From Bifidobacterium minimum (GTDB lineage: Bacteria > Actinomycetota > Actinomycetes > Actinomycetales > Bifidobacteriaceae), in NCBI RefSeq assembly GCF_000741645.1, contig NZ_JGZD01000009.1, forward strand, positions 310,001 through 374,000: a stretch of DNA of 64,000 nt, in the 5' to 3' direction. Shown piece after piece: positions 27,798 through 36,274 of the stretch. The notes beneath the pieces are model-generated. The model ran no database searches and was not told the DNA's origin. It was given only the letters and a program-made list of their open reading frames with translations. The stretch's first letter is position 1, and each line of letters starts with the position of its first letter. A program made the translations under genes and the position numbers.

Positions 27798-29576
27798 ATG
27801 TCGGTAGATGACGATGCGCAGACTGAAAACGACAAGGGCGCGGATGGCAGCGGTGTGGACGGCAGCGTGGACGCGGCTTCCAGCGCACCCACGGCTTCCA
27901 GCGCACCCACGGGGGATGGCGCTCCGGCGTCACGAGGCGAGGCGGGAGCGGCGGGTCCCCTCCCTGACGGCGGCGCGCCGGATCGCGGTCCTGATCCAAG
28001 CAGCGGTCTCGATGGTCTCGATTCGGAGATGAAAGCGCATACGGTCCGTCGGACGGCGCGTCGTCGGCGTCGGACGATTATCGCGGTGATTCTGGTCGTG
28101 ATTCTGGTGGTCGTCAGCGGGGTGGCCGTGCTGGCGGTGCGCGGTCTGCATTCCGGCGGGGCCTCCGCCTCGTCCACGGTGACCATCGGACTCAAGCTGG
28201 CCCCCACCAATCTCGACATCCGCACCCAATCGGGCTCGTCCCTTGACCAGCTTCTTATCGGCAACGTCTACGAGGGTCTGGTGGCGCGCAATTCCAACAA
28301 CAAGGTCGTTCCATCGCTGGCCAAGTCGTGGTCGATGTCCAGCGACGGCCTGAGATACGATTTCACGCTCAACTCCGGTATGACCTTCTCCAACGGGGAC
28401 GTCCTGGATGCCGACGACGTGGTCTGGTCGATCCGGCAGCTGGTGAAGAATCAGTACGTGGGAGCCGATCTTCTGGTGGGATTCCAGTCCATCCGCGCGC
28501 TGGATTCCCATCACGTCAGAATCACCCTCTCCCGGCCGTATTCCGATTTTCTGTGGGTGCTTTCAGGCAGACCGGGCCTTGTGCTGGATTCTCAGTCCGA
28601 CAATGATCTGCGCGTCAGCGCCGTGGGATCGGGGCCATACAAGATCTCGTCCTTCCATGAGTCCAGTTCGGTGACCCTCAAGGAGAACACGGCGTATTGG
28701 CGGGGCACCTCTCCCGCGACGCCCACGGTCGTCATACGCTATTTCTCCGATGACAATGCGGCGCTCAACGCGCTGAAATCCGGAGATGTGCAGGTTCTTG
28801 CGCCGGTGAGCCAGAATCTGGTGGAATCGTTGTCGTCGAATCCCGACTACACCGTGTCCGTGGGGGAGGGGACCGACAAATTCGTCCTCGCCTTCAACTC
28901 CGCGTCGGCTCCGACCAGCGACATCCGGGTGCGACGGGCCATACGGTATGCGATCGACCATAAGGAGCTCATCGCCTCGCGCGGGGGCGTGGACCGTCAG
29001 CTTGGGGGTCCCATCCCGAGTCTGGATCCCGGGTATGAGGATCTGACCGACATGTATCCCCTGAACAGGGCCAAGGCGAAGAGCCTTCTCGCCGAGGCGG
29101 GGTACGACGAAGATCACCCGCTCGAGTTGACTCTGGAATATGCGAACGTGTATGGGACCCAGCTGGGCGAGCAGCTGAAATCGCAGCTCGCCACGGTGGG
29201 GATCCGTCTGACCGTCCATGTCGTCGAGTTCGCCACATGGCTGCGCGACGTGTACACCAATCACGACTATGAGCTGTCGTTGGTGGATCACAACGAAAGC
29301 CACGACTTCTACCAGTGGGCGGATCCGGACTACTACTACGGATATGACAACGCCACGGTGAAGTCGCTGTATGACAAGGCGATGGAGTCGCGGTTGGACT
29401 CCGATCGCGACGAGCTGCTGGCCAGGGCGGCCCGGATCGTCTCGCGTGACGCTCCCGCCGACTGGCTTTTCAACTACCGCATCACCACCGCGTGGGCCGC
29501 CGGCGTCTCCGGTTTCCCGGTGAATCTCAATCAGACGCTGATGCCCCTGTCCGGTGTGAAGTGGACGGGAGCATGA
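27798..29576 (+). CDS. oligopeptide ABC transporter substrate-binding protein, membrane-tethered
   Basis: This is an SBP_bac_5 family receptor (OppA/DppA type): SLAKSWSMSSDGLRYDFTLN, FSNGDVLDADDVVWSI, IRYAIDHKELIASRGG and YDEDHPLELTLEYAN. Unusually it is not a lipoprotein. A cytoplasmic stretch of about 90 residues rich in Gly/Ala/Pro/Asp comes first, then a basic cluster (RRTARRRRR), then one transmembrane helix (about residues 92-115), and then the binding domain outside. SD AGGGAAGG at 27783-27790 favours ATG 27798 over 27777. Part of the tail is an 18-bp duplication (near 27886-27921). Matching permeases start at 32425, separated by a sulfur-stress gene group. Confidence 0.87.
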   Translation: MSVDDDAQTENDKGADGSGVDGSVDAASSAPTASSAPTGDGAPASRGEAGAAGPLPDGGAPDRGPDPSSGLDGLDSEMKAHTVRRTARRRRRTIIAVILVVILVVVSGVAVLAVRGLHSGGASASSTVTIGLKLAPTNLDIRTQSGSSLDQLLIGNVYEGLVARNSNNKVVPSLAKSWSMSSDGLRYDFTLNSGMTFSNGDVLDADDVVWSIRQLVKNQYVGADLLVGFQSIRALDSHHVRITLSRPYSDFLWVLSGRPGLVLDSQSDNDLRVSAVGSGPYKISSFHESSSVTLKENTAYWRGTSPATPTVVIRYFSDDNAALNALKSGDVQVLAPVSQNLVESLSSNPDYTVSVGEGTDKFVLAFNSASAPTSDIRVRRAIRYAIDHKELIASRGGVDRQLGGPIPSLDPGYEDLTDMYPLNRAKAKSLLAEAGYDEDHPLELTLEYANVYGTQLGEQLKSQLATVGIRLTVHVVEFATWLRDVYTNHDYELSLVDHNESHDFYQWADPDYYYGYDNATVKSLYDKAMESRLDSDRDELLARAARIVSRDAPADWLFNYRITTAWAAGVSGFPVNLNQTLMPLSGVKWTGA

Positions 29577-29598
29577 CGGACGGGAGCATGACGGACGG
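29563..29598 (+). repeat. 15-bp duplication spanning the stop codon of the binding-protein gene
   Basis: GGACGGGAGCATGAC is repeated 2.4 times and includes the TGA stop, so the gene end has been duplicated in place. Confidence 0.75.
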
Positions 29599-29621
29599 CC
29601 GCGATGGTCGCCGCGCGGCCA

Positions 29622-29807
29622 TCACATGCCAAAAAGCCTGCCGAAAAGTCCGGAGCCGGAGGAGCTCCCATTGGAGCTCGTCGACGAGGGACCGTGTCCG
29701 GGACAGCGCTGGTCCATGGGTATGCCCCGCATGACCTGATCGACGTGCATTCCGCATCCGGCCCAGGTCTTCTTTCCGCAGATGGGGCAGGTGACTTCGT
29801 AGCACAT
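29622..29807 (-). CDS. small zinc-ribbon-like protein (61 aa)
   Basis: This is a 61-residue protein beginning MCYEVTCPICGKKTWAGCG and continuing HVDQVMRGIPMDQRCPGH, with a Ser/Gly tail ending LFGRLFGM. The CxxC pair plus later Cys and His suggest one bound zinc. Similar very small proteins with the CGKxTWxGCGxHV pattern are common in actinobacteria and other bacteria; their function is unknown. A perfect AAGGAGG lies 7 nt before the ATG (minus strand), which makes translation very likely. It is the last gene on the minus strand downstream of the repressor gene, with 101 nt between them. Confidence 0.75.
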   Translation of the reverse strand: MCYEVTCPICGKKTWAGCGMHVDQVMRGIPMDQRCPGHGPSSTSSNGSSSGSGLFGRLFGM

Positions 29808-29908
29808 AACGTGCCTCCTTGGTGATTGTGGTTGTGATGGTTGATGGTTGTGATGAGTGGGTGGGAGCGGACGCCGAGATCCGTCCCCCCCACCCTCCTG
29901 ACGCGGCC

Positions 29909-30289
29909 CTAGGCCAGTGTCAGGAAGAGTTTCTCGAGTTCGTCGATGGTGGGCTGGGGCGCGTTCGTCGATGCGTTCCCGATGCATTCGCGCATGGATG
30001 TGGCGATGATCAGGAAACCCACCCTGTCGAGTGCCTTGGAGGCGGCGCTGAGCTGCGTGATGGTGTCGGCGCAGGGACGCCCGTTCTCGACGCTGGAGAT
30101 AACCGCATTGAGTTGTCCGGACGCGCGTTTCAGCCTGTTGAGGATGGCCCGGCGCTTCCTCTCCGCCTCGGCGTCGGCCGTCCGCGACGCGATGTCGGAG
30201 GGCGTCGACGGGCTGTCCGCCGCCGCGTCCGCGCGTTTCGGCGCTCCGTTCTGAACCGTGGTGCTGGTGGTGATGACGGTGTCGTTCAT
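29909..30289 (-). CDS. CsoR-family repressor with CstR-like residues
   Basis: This is a four-helix DUF156/CsoR-family DNA-binding repressor of 126 residues with a 40-residue disordered N-terminus. The core is ILNRLKRASGQLNAVISSVE, Cys73 in RPCADTITQL, and Cys102 in SMRECI. The position of the copper-binding His in CsoR (four before the second Cys) is Ser98. Two Cys without the His is the pattern of CstR, which senses persulfides by forming Cys-Cys polysulfide links. It follows the CoA-disulfide-reductase/rhodanese gene by 2 nt, which supports a persulfide rather than copper role. The likely operator is the palindrome at 31994-32009. Confidence 0.82.
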   Translation of the reverse strand: MNDTVITTSTTVQNGAPKRADAAADSPSTPSDIASRTADAEAERKRRAILNRLKRASGQLNAVISSVENGRPCADTITQLSAASKALDRVGFLIIATSMRECIGNASTNAPQPTIDELEKLFLTLA

Positions 30290-30291
30290 GT

Positions 30292-31959
30292 CTACAGATA
30301 CCTTCCCAAGGTGTTCATGCCTCCCGAGAGGACGCTTGAGGCGATGCCGTGGTGGTCGAGGATCCGATGGGCGAGGTAGGCCCTTTTGCCTGAGGCGCAG
30401 ACCAGAAGGACGGGCCTTGCCCCGGCCCTTCGGCGGATGTCCTCGATATGGTCGCGAATTCGGGTGTGCGGGATGTTGATCGCCTGGGGAAGGTGCCATT
30501 GCTCGAATTCCCGGGGCGTTCGCACATCGAGCACCATCATGGACCCGATGACGTCGGGCAGATCGGTGGCCTGCGTCTGCGTGAGCTTCCCTTGGGAGAG
30601 ATCCTGGGCCATGTATCCGACGAAGTTGATGGGATCCTTGGCCGATCCGAACGGTGGTGCGTAGGCGAGGTCCAGATCGATGAGGTCGTCGGCCGTCAGA
30701 CCGGCGGTGATGGCCGTGGCCATCACGTCGATGCGTTTGTCCACTCCCTCGCTTCCGGCCGCCTGCGCTCCCAGAATGCGCCCGTCGGACCCCACGTGGA
30801 CGCGCAGATCCACCTCGCAGGCGCCCGGATAGTATCCCGCGTGCTGGGAGGGCTGGAGGTGAAGGGTGCGGAATGCGATGCCGGCCCGGGTGAGCGTGGT
30901 GGCGTTGGCACCCGTCGCTCCGATGACGCTGTGCCCCACGCGGATGATCGCGGTCCCCAGCGTCGGCGGGAAGGGGCGCGCGTGGTCCGGGTCGAGAATC
31001 GCGTCGGCGACCAGCCGTCCCTCCCTGTTGGAGGGGCCCGCCAGCGCCAGTGGGTGACGAGATCCGGTGACCCTGTCCGTGCGCAGGGTGACGTCGCCGG
31101 CCGCCCAGACGTTCGGGAGACTGGTGGCTCCGTGCTCGTCCACGTCGATCCATCCCCGGTCGGTCCGGATCCCGGCGGCGGCGAACGCCTCGGAGTTCGG
31201 GACGACGCCCGTCGCGACGAGGACGAGATCGGCATCCAGAGGGTCGCCGTTCGAGAGCGTGACGCGCAGAGGCGTCGTATGATCGGACGAGGGGTCGGCG
31301 GCCGTGATTCGCGCCACCGTCGTGCCCATGAGCACATCCGCGCCCAGCGCCTGCAGCGACTGCGTGGCGTAGGAGGCGATGTCGGGGTCGACGAATCCCA
31401 GGGGGTGGTCGCCGCCGTCGACGATGCTTACGGAGGCGTGGGCCGCGATCATGTTCTCGGCCGCCTCGACCCCGATGAATCCGGCTCCGATGATGACGAC
31501 GCGGGGGCGGTGGTCGTCGTTTCCGTCCTCCAGCACCGACCGGATGGACACCGCGTCCTCGATGGTCCGCAGTGTGGTGACTCCGGGGCTGTCCAGTCCG
31601 GGGATCGGCGGAGTCGCCGATCGTGTTCCCGTGGCGATGACCGCGGCGTCGTAGGGGACGTCCGTCGTGCCGTCCGATGTCCGTACCGTCACGGTCCGGG
31701 CGACGGGGTCGATGCCGATCGCCTCGTTGCCGAGGCGCACGTCGATGTTCAGCGAGGCCTTCAGCGACTCCGGGGTCTCGACCTCCAGGGCCGAGCGGGA
31801 GGCGATCGTTCCCGACAGATGGTAGGGCAGCCCGCAGCTGGCGCTGGACACGTGGTCCGTTTTCTCCAGCACCGTGATGTCGGCGTTCTCGTCAAGACGT
31901 CGGGCGCGTGCCGCGCAGCTCATCCCGGCGGCGGTTCCGCCGATGACAACCAGATGCAT
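30292..31959 (-). CDS. CoA-disulfide reductase with C-terminal rhodanese domain
   Basis: This is an FAD- and NAD(P)H-dependent disulfide oxidoreductase (555 residues) fused to a rhodanese. The FAD site is VVIGGTAAGMSCAARARR, the single active-site Cys42 lies in SSASCGLPYHLSG, and the NAD(P) site is VVIIGAGFIGVEAAENM. WAAGDVT is the second FAD motif. The C-terminal domain (about 455-555) carries the rhodanese loop VCASGKR with Cys521. Such fusions reduce CoA disulfide, CoA persulfide or polysulfides. SD AAAGGAC is 7 nt before the ATG. It heads the operon with the repressor gene and is divergent from a small gene. Confidence 0.9.
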   Translation of the reverse strand: MHLVVIGGTAAGMSCAARARRLDENADITVLEKTDHVSSASCGLPYHLSGTIASRSALEVETPESLKASLNIDVRLGNEAIGIDPVARTVTVRTSDGTTDVPYDAAVIATGTRSATPPIPGLDSPGVTTLRTIEDAVSIRSVLEDGNDDHRPRVVIIGAGFIGVEAAENMIAAHASVSIVDGGDHPLGFVDPDIASYATQSLQALGADVLMGTTVARITAADPSSDHTTPLRVTLSNGDPLDADLVLVATGVVPNSEAFAAAGIRTDRGWIDVDEHGATSLPNVWAAGDVTLRTDRVTGSRHPLALAGPSNREGRLVADAILDPDHARPFPPTLGTAIIRVGHSVIGATGANATTLTRAGIAFRTLHLQPSQHAGYYPGACEVDLRVHVGSDGRILGAQAAGSEGVDKRIDVMATAITAGLTADDLIDLDLAYAPPFGSAKDPINFVGYMAQDLSQGKLTQTQATDLPDVIGSMMVLDVRTPREFEQWHLPQAINIPHTRIRDHIEDIRRRAGARPVLLVCASGKRAYLAHRILDHHGIASSVLSGGMNTLGRYL

Positions 31960-31982
31960 GGGTGTGTCCTTTCGTTGTGGCG

Positions 31983-32012
31983 TTGTCACAATAATACCCC
32001 CGGGGGTATACT
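31983..32012. promoter_or_regulatory. bidirectional promoter with perfect 16-bp operator palindrome
   Basis: ATACCCCCGGGGGTAT at 31994-32009 is a perfect palindrome of the type bound by CsoR/CstR repressors (GC tract flanked by AT). On the plus strand TTGTCA (31983-31988), 18 nt and TATACT (32007-32012) form a promoter with the palindrome in the spacer. On the minus strand TATTAT (31996-31991) can serve as -10, again with the palindrome upstream of it. One bound repressor would block both directions. Confidence 0.8.
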
Positions 32013-32073
32013 GGGACACGCCGAGGGGGCGTCGATTGACGGGCGCTCCGGGTCGCGTACGCGGGAGGTCGAT

Positions 32074-32235
32074 ATGACCGAGAACAACCACGGGGATGCA
32101 GGAGCGGATCATGGGGCCGACACACCCATGCGTGACATCCATGGAAAGCAGCGCCTGAGCGCGCCTTCGGGGCGGCCGACATGCCCGTTCGTGGCGCTGG
32201 GGAGATGGCTGTCGCGTCTGTTCGCGGACCGCTGA
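32074..32235 (+). CDS. small protein divergent from the CoA-disulfide reductase (53 aa)
   Basis: This is an unrecognised 53-residue protein: a His/Asp/Asn-rich N-terminal half (MTENNHGDAGADHGADT), then CPFVALGRWLSRLFADR at the end, which could form an amphipathic helix with a single Cys before it. GGGAGG at 32063-32068 lies 5 nt before the ATG, and a good -10 (TATACT) lies about 62 nt upstream, so expression is plausible. The promoter shares the 16-bp palindrome with the sulfur-stress operon, so the gene should be co-regulated with it. Function is unknown; metal or sulfur binding is speculation. Confidence 0.6.
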   Translation: MTENNHGDAGADHGADTPMRDIHGKQRLSAPSGRPTCPFVALGRWLSRLFADR

Positions 32236-32424
32236 TCCTGATCTGGACCCGGGCTCACTGGCGGGCGTCGGTTTGCGCGTCCCGCCATCGACCTCCCGGG
32301 GACGCGGTAGTGTTGAGGCGTCATAGCGGACGGGGCCGTCGGTTTCGCGCCGGCCTCGTCCCTTTCCTCGTGTCATGGCCGCCACCGGATGTCGCTTTCG
32401 GGGTGGACCGGAGGTGGTGATTGT

Positions 32425-33381
32425 ATGCGCTACGCCATGCGTCGAATCGGCGCGCTCGCGCTGGCCCTTGTCATCTCGTCGATCGTCGTGTTCGCCGCAT
32501 TGCGTATCCTGCCCGGTGATCTCGCGACGGTTATGGCGGGGACGGACGCGTCGGCGAGTCAGGTCGCGCGATTGCGCGTCCAGATGGGGCTGAACCACTC
32601 GCTGCCCCGGCAATACGTGGAATGGATCGGGAATCTGGCCCGGGGTGACCTGGGGACGTCCATGCTCACCGGTTCGACGGTGGCCCGTCAGATCGGCACG
32701 CGCGCGTCCATCACTCTTCCCCTCGTCGTGATGTCGACGGTGGTGGCGCTGATCGTGGGCGTTCCCGCGGGATGCCAGGCCGTCGTGGCCCGTCGGCGTC
32801 GAACGCGCACCGCCATCCATGTGGCGTCACTGGTGTTCGGCGCGATTCCCGCGGTCTGGGCGGGGATGATGATGATCCTGCTTTTCGGCACGGGCTTGGG
32901 GCTTATCCCCGTGCTTCCCTCGCAGGGGTTCCCCACCGTCGGATGGCGGGACCCGCTTCGCGCGTGCGCGTCCCTGGTCCTTCCCGCGGTGACGGTTGGT
33001 CTTATCGAGGGCGCGCAGGTGATGCGGTACGTGAGATCCGGGCTGTCGGGGGTTATGGAGGACGACGCCGTGGTGATGGCCATGGCCTCGGGAATGACCA
33101 GACGGGATGCCGCGTTGACCGTGGGGCTGAGATTGGCCGCGCCGCAGCTCGTCTCGGTTGTCGCGCTGGAGATGGGAAGCATGATCACGGGCGTGATGGT
33201 CATCGAGAGCCTTTTCGCTCTGCCCGGCCTGGGTTCCGGCCTGGTGTCCGATGTGGGCAATCGCGATCTTGTCGTCGTCCAAAGCGAGTTGTTCCTGTTG
33301 TCGGCGGTTTTCCTGCTTCTGGGATTTTCCGTCGATCTGGCGCATCGCGCCCTCGACCCCCGTATGGGGGTGGTCTCATGA
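32425..33381 (+). CDS. oligopeptide ABC transporter permease (DppB/OppB type)
   Basis: This is the first of two membrane subunits of a peptide importer, 318 residues. The N-terminal helix RRIGALALALVISSIVVFAA is followed by the external loop with MGLNHSLPRQYVEWIGNLARGDLGTS, typical of DppB. Five further helices follow, with the EAA loop region around VVMAMASGMTRRDAALTVGLR, and LFALPGLGSGLVSDVGNRDL near the end. GGAGGTGGTGA precedes ATG 32425; an earlier ATG at 32389 is disfavoured. It overlaps the next gene by 4 nt (ATGA). Confidence 0.9.
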   Translation: MRYAMRRIGALALALVISSIVVFAALRILPGDLATVMAGTDASASQVARLRVQMGLNHSLPRQYVEWIGNLARGDLGTSMLTGSTVARQIGTRASITLPLVVMSTVVALIVGVPAGCQAVVARRRRTRTAIHVASLVFGAIPAVWAGMMMILLFGTGLGLIPVLPSQGFPTVGWRDPLRACASLVLPAVTVGLIEGAQVMRYVRSGLSGVMEDDAVVMAMASGMTRRDAALTVGLRLAAPQLVSVVALEMGSMITGVMVIESLFALPGLGSGLVSDVGNRDLVVVQSELFLLSAVFLLLGFSVDLAHRALDPRMGVVS

Positions 33382-34424
33382 GACGGCGGTGGCGTGCTGC
33401 CGGGCGTGTGTGCCGGTATGTGTTGTCGACGCCATCGGGGGCCTTCGCCACGGCTGTGCTTGCTCTGTGGATTCTCACGGCGGTGGTGTCCCTGCTATGG
33501 ACTCCGGTGCCGGTGAACGAATCGGATGGCTACCACGTGTGGATGCCCCCGTCCTCCCGGCACTGGCTGGGGACGGATGGATCGGGATTCGACGTGTTCA
33601 GCTGGCTTATGGCGGGATCCGCGGTCGACCTGCTGATAGTGGTGCTTGTGGTGCTTGTCGCCGCCATCGAGGGGGGTGTGCTTTCGCTGGCCATGATCAT
33701 GTCGTCAGCGCGTGTGGGCGATATGGTGGTCGTGGCGGTGGACGCGATGATATCGATCCCCGTCATTCTTCTGGCGCTTCTGCTGTCGGTTCCATGGGGC
33801 GGGTCTATTGCCGTCGTCGTGGTGGCATGCGGCGTGGGGTATGGACTCAACTTCGCCCGAGTCATCCGTCCCGTCGCCGGTTCCGTGGCCCGGTCTCTCT
33901 ATGTGGAGGCGGGGACGGTCGCCGGCGGTTCGCGATGGCGTGCATGGCGGTCGCATATCCTGCCGCATTGCCTTCCCACCGCGCTGGTCCAGCTCTCTCT
34001 GGCGGCGGGCACGTCGATCCTCGCGGAATCGGGTCTGACGTATCTGGGGGTCGGCGTCCCCGCGGGAACTCCCAGTTGGGGACGATCCCTGGCGATGTCG
34101 GCCCAGATGATGAGCGTGCGCCCCCTGACCGTTCTGTGGCCCGGGGTGGTGGTGACGCTGGTGGTGGCGGCCTGCGGTATGTTCGTCGACGCCTTGCGTG
34201 ACGCGATCGACCCGATGGTCAACGAGGGGCTTCGCGTGGACGATGGTGGCGATGCCCGCGATCGTCCCGTCCTGCGCAGCGGTCCCGTCCGGCGCGACCG
34301 TTCCGTCCGACTGGATGGACGATCGGGAAGGCCGTCGGGGCGTTGCGACGGGGAGGGAACCGAGGAGCCGTCCAGTCCGGCATTGGACTCGGCGTTGAGC
34401 CCGGCGTCAGGGGAGGATGGATGA
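33378..34424 (+). CDS. oligopeptide ABC transporter permease (DppC/OppC type)
   Basis: This is the second membrane subunit, 348 residues. After an N-terminal helix (AFATAVLALWILTAVVSLLW) it has HWLGTDGSGFDVFSWLMAGS, the DppC hallmark that precedes the transport domain. RVIRPVAGSVARSLYVEAGTV and the EAA loop LPHCLPTALVQLSLAAGTSI follow, then GLTYLGVGVPAGTPSWGRSL. About 70 C-terminal residues after DALRDAIDP are charged and low in complexity, longer than usual. It is translationally coupled at both ends: 4-nt overlap with the upstream permease and a shared stop/start region with the ATPase gene. Confidence 0.9.
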   Translation: MRRRWRAAGRVCRYVLSTPSGAFATAVLALWILTAVVSLLWTPVPVNESDGYHVWMPPSSRHWLGTDGSGFDVFSWLMAGSAVDLLIVVLVVLVAAIEGGVLSLAMIMSSARVGDMVVVAVDAMISIPVILLALLLSVPWGGSIAVVVVACGVGYGLNFARVIRPVAGSVARSLYVEAGTVAGGSRWRAWRSHILPHCLPTALVQLSLAAGTSILAESGLTYLGVGVPAGTPSWGRSLAMSAQMMSVRPLTVLWPGVVVTLVVAACGMFVDALRDAIDPMVNEGLRVDDGGDARDRPVLRSGPVRRDRSVRLDGRSGRPSGRCDGEGTEEPSSPALDSALSPASGEDG

Positions 34425-36184
34425 TGGGTGCTCATATCGAGGGATTGACCGTGTCGATCGCGGATACGCCGGTCGTGCATGGCGTCGACATGTCCATCGG
34501 GCAGGGGGAGCGCGTCGGTCTGGTCGGCTCGTCGGGGTCGGGGAAGACGATGATCGCGAAGACCATCATGGGGCTTCTTCCCCGCCAGGCCGTGGTGGAG
34601 GGGAGCGTCCGCCTGGGCGAGCGTCAGATCGTCGGAGCGAGCGACGAGGACATGGCCGACATTCGCGGGCGGCTGGTGTCGCTCGTGCCGCAGAACCCCA
34701 CGACGTCGCTCAATCCCGTGGAGCGCGTCGGCAGGCAGGTGGCCAGACCTCTTCGCGAGCACACCGATCTGGGACCGGACCGACGACGGGATCGTGTTCT
34801 TCGTGTTTTGCGTTCCGTGGGGCTGGATGACTCCATCGCCACGAGATACCCGCACGAGCTGTCGGGTGGACAGTGTCAGCGCGTGTGCATAGCCACGGCG
34901 ATGGTCGCGTCCCCGCGCCTGATCATCGCCGACGAGCCGACCACGGCATTGGATTCCCTTGCCCAGCGCGAGATCCTTGATCTTCTCACGGGTCTGGTCG
35001 AGGTTTCGGGCTCGTCGTTGCTGCTTATCACCCATGATTTCGCGGTGCTGTCGCGTTCCGTGTCCCGTGCGTATGTTCTTGAGCAGGGACGCGTGGTCGA
35101 AGCCGCTCCGATACGCGATCTGATCGAGAGGCCGTCTAGTCCGATGGGTAGGAGACTGTCCGCTGCGGCGTCGGCGCTGACTCTGCACTCCCCGGCGTCG
35201 GGCTGCGTCGCGGTTCCGTCGGACGACGGCATCGTGAATTCGTCGGATGATGGCGGCATGGTTCCGTCGCGTGGACCCGTCGGCTCCGGATTCTGCGGTG
35301 AGGCGTGCGGCTGCGAGGCGTGCGGCGATGGCGCGGTCCGGCATGGGTCACGGGACAATGGGTCACGGGACAGTGGGTCACGGGGCGTCCGGATGGAGGA
35401 GGGCGCGTCCGTTGGATCCGAACCACTGGTCCGTATGTCGCGTCTGGCGGTCTCCCGGGGCCGAGGCCGTCATCGCCGGACGATCCTCACGGATGTCGAT
35501 CTGTCGGTGCTTCCGGGAAGGACGCTCGCCATCATAGGATCCTCGGGTTCGGGGAAGACGACCATGGTCCGCGCCATGCTGGGGCTGGAACCCGACGTCG
35601 ACGGTGACGTCTCATATCGTGGTCTGGCCGTCCGGGGACCGGATTCGCCGGGCTTCCGGGCATTGCGGCGAGAATCCGCGTTGATGTCGCAGAACCCCTT
35701 CGCATCCCTCGACCCGTGGTGGACGGTGGAGCGCAGCGTCGGCGAACCGTTGCGGATCGCCGGATGGCATGATGGCGAGGACATTCGCCGTCGTGTCGAT
35801 TGGGCTTTGTCGTCGGTCGGTCTGGATGCGTCCCTGGTCGCCGGGAGGTATCCCGTCGATCTGTCGGGCGGACAGGCGCAGCGGGTTGCGCTCGCCCGGG
35901 CGATGGTCACCGGACCGCGTCTTATCGTCGCCGACGAGCCCATGAGCGCTCTTGACGTGGTCTCGCGCATGCAGGTGGTCGAGGCGTGCGAGTCGATCCG
36001 CAGGGCCCGGCCGGACATGGCGATGGTCATCGTGTCGCACGACCTCGGAGTGGTGCGCCGCATGGCCGATGACGTGGTGGCCCTCCGCCGCGGGACGATT
36101 GTGGAGCGGGCGCCCGTCGGGGACGTCATCGCATCGGCGCGGTCCTCCTATGTGCGTGCGCTGGTGGATGCGGCCACCATGTGA
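34424..36184 (+). CDS. oligopeptide ABC transporter, fused double ATPase (DppD-DppF)
   Basis: Two ATPase domains are joined in one 586-residue chain. The first has Walker [11 protein letters not shown], signature LSGGQCQRVCIATAM, Walker B IIADEPTTALD and switch LITHD. The second has [40 protein letters not shown] and IVSHD. The linker of about 100 residues (roughly 245-345) contains four closely spaced Cys (FCGEACGCEACG) and three 15-bp repeats coding GSRDN/GSRDS/GSRG. Both domains look catalytically complete. GGGAGGA at 34411-34417 suits ATG 34424 better than ATG 34421. It pairs with the two permeases and the tethered binding protein. Confidence 0.9.
   Translation: MGAHIEGLTVSIADTPVVHGVDMSIGQGERVGLVGSSGSGKTMIAKTIMGLLPRQAVVEGSVRLGERQIVGASDEDMADIRGRLVSLVPQNPTTSLNPVERVGRQVARPLREHTDLGPDRRRDRVLRVLRSVGLDDSIATRYPHELSGGQCQRVCIATAMVASPRLIIADEPTTALDSLAQREILDLLTGLVEVSGSSLLLITHDFAVLSRSVSRAYVLEQGRVVEAAPIRDLIERPSSPMGRRLSAAASALTLHSPASGCVAVPSDDGIVNSSDDGGMVPSRGPVGSGFCGEACGCEACGDGAVRHGSRDNGSRDSGSRGVRMEEGASVGSEPLVRMSRLAVSRGRGRHRRTILTDVDLSVLPGRTLAIIGSSGSGKTTMVRAMLGLEPDVDGDVSYRGLAVRGPDSPGFRALRRESALMSQNPFASLDPWWTVERSVGEPLRIAGWHDGEDIRRRVDWALSSVGLDASLVAGRYPVDLSGGQAQRVALARAMVTGPRLIVADEPMSALDVVSRMQVVEACESIRRARPDMAMVIVSHDLGVVRRMADDVVALRRGTIVERAPVGDVIASARSSYVRALVDAATM
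35345..35389 (+). repeat. three 15-bp repeats in the double-ATPase linker
   Basis: GGGTCACGGGACAAT-type units lie head to tail and code GSRD(N/S). They sit in the variable linker between the two nucleotide-binding domains. Confidence 0.8.
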
Positions 36185-36274
36185 GGCCGTGCTGACCGTG
36201 AAGCCGTGCTGACAGTGAAACTGCACTGACCGTGGGGATGGGACGGCGGCGTGGATGACGATGGAGCGCCGCGA

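Noticed and set aside
30448-32073. Plus-strand frame running opposite the CoA-disulfide reductase into the 53-residue gene
   Set aside because: It is the antisense of a conserved enzyme; only the last 53 codons have their own promoter and ribosome site.
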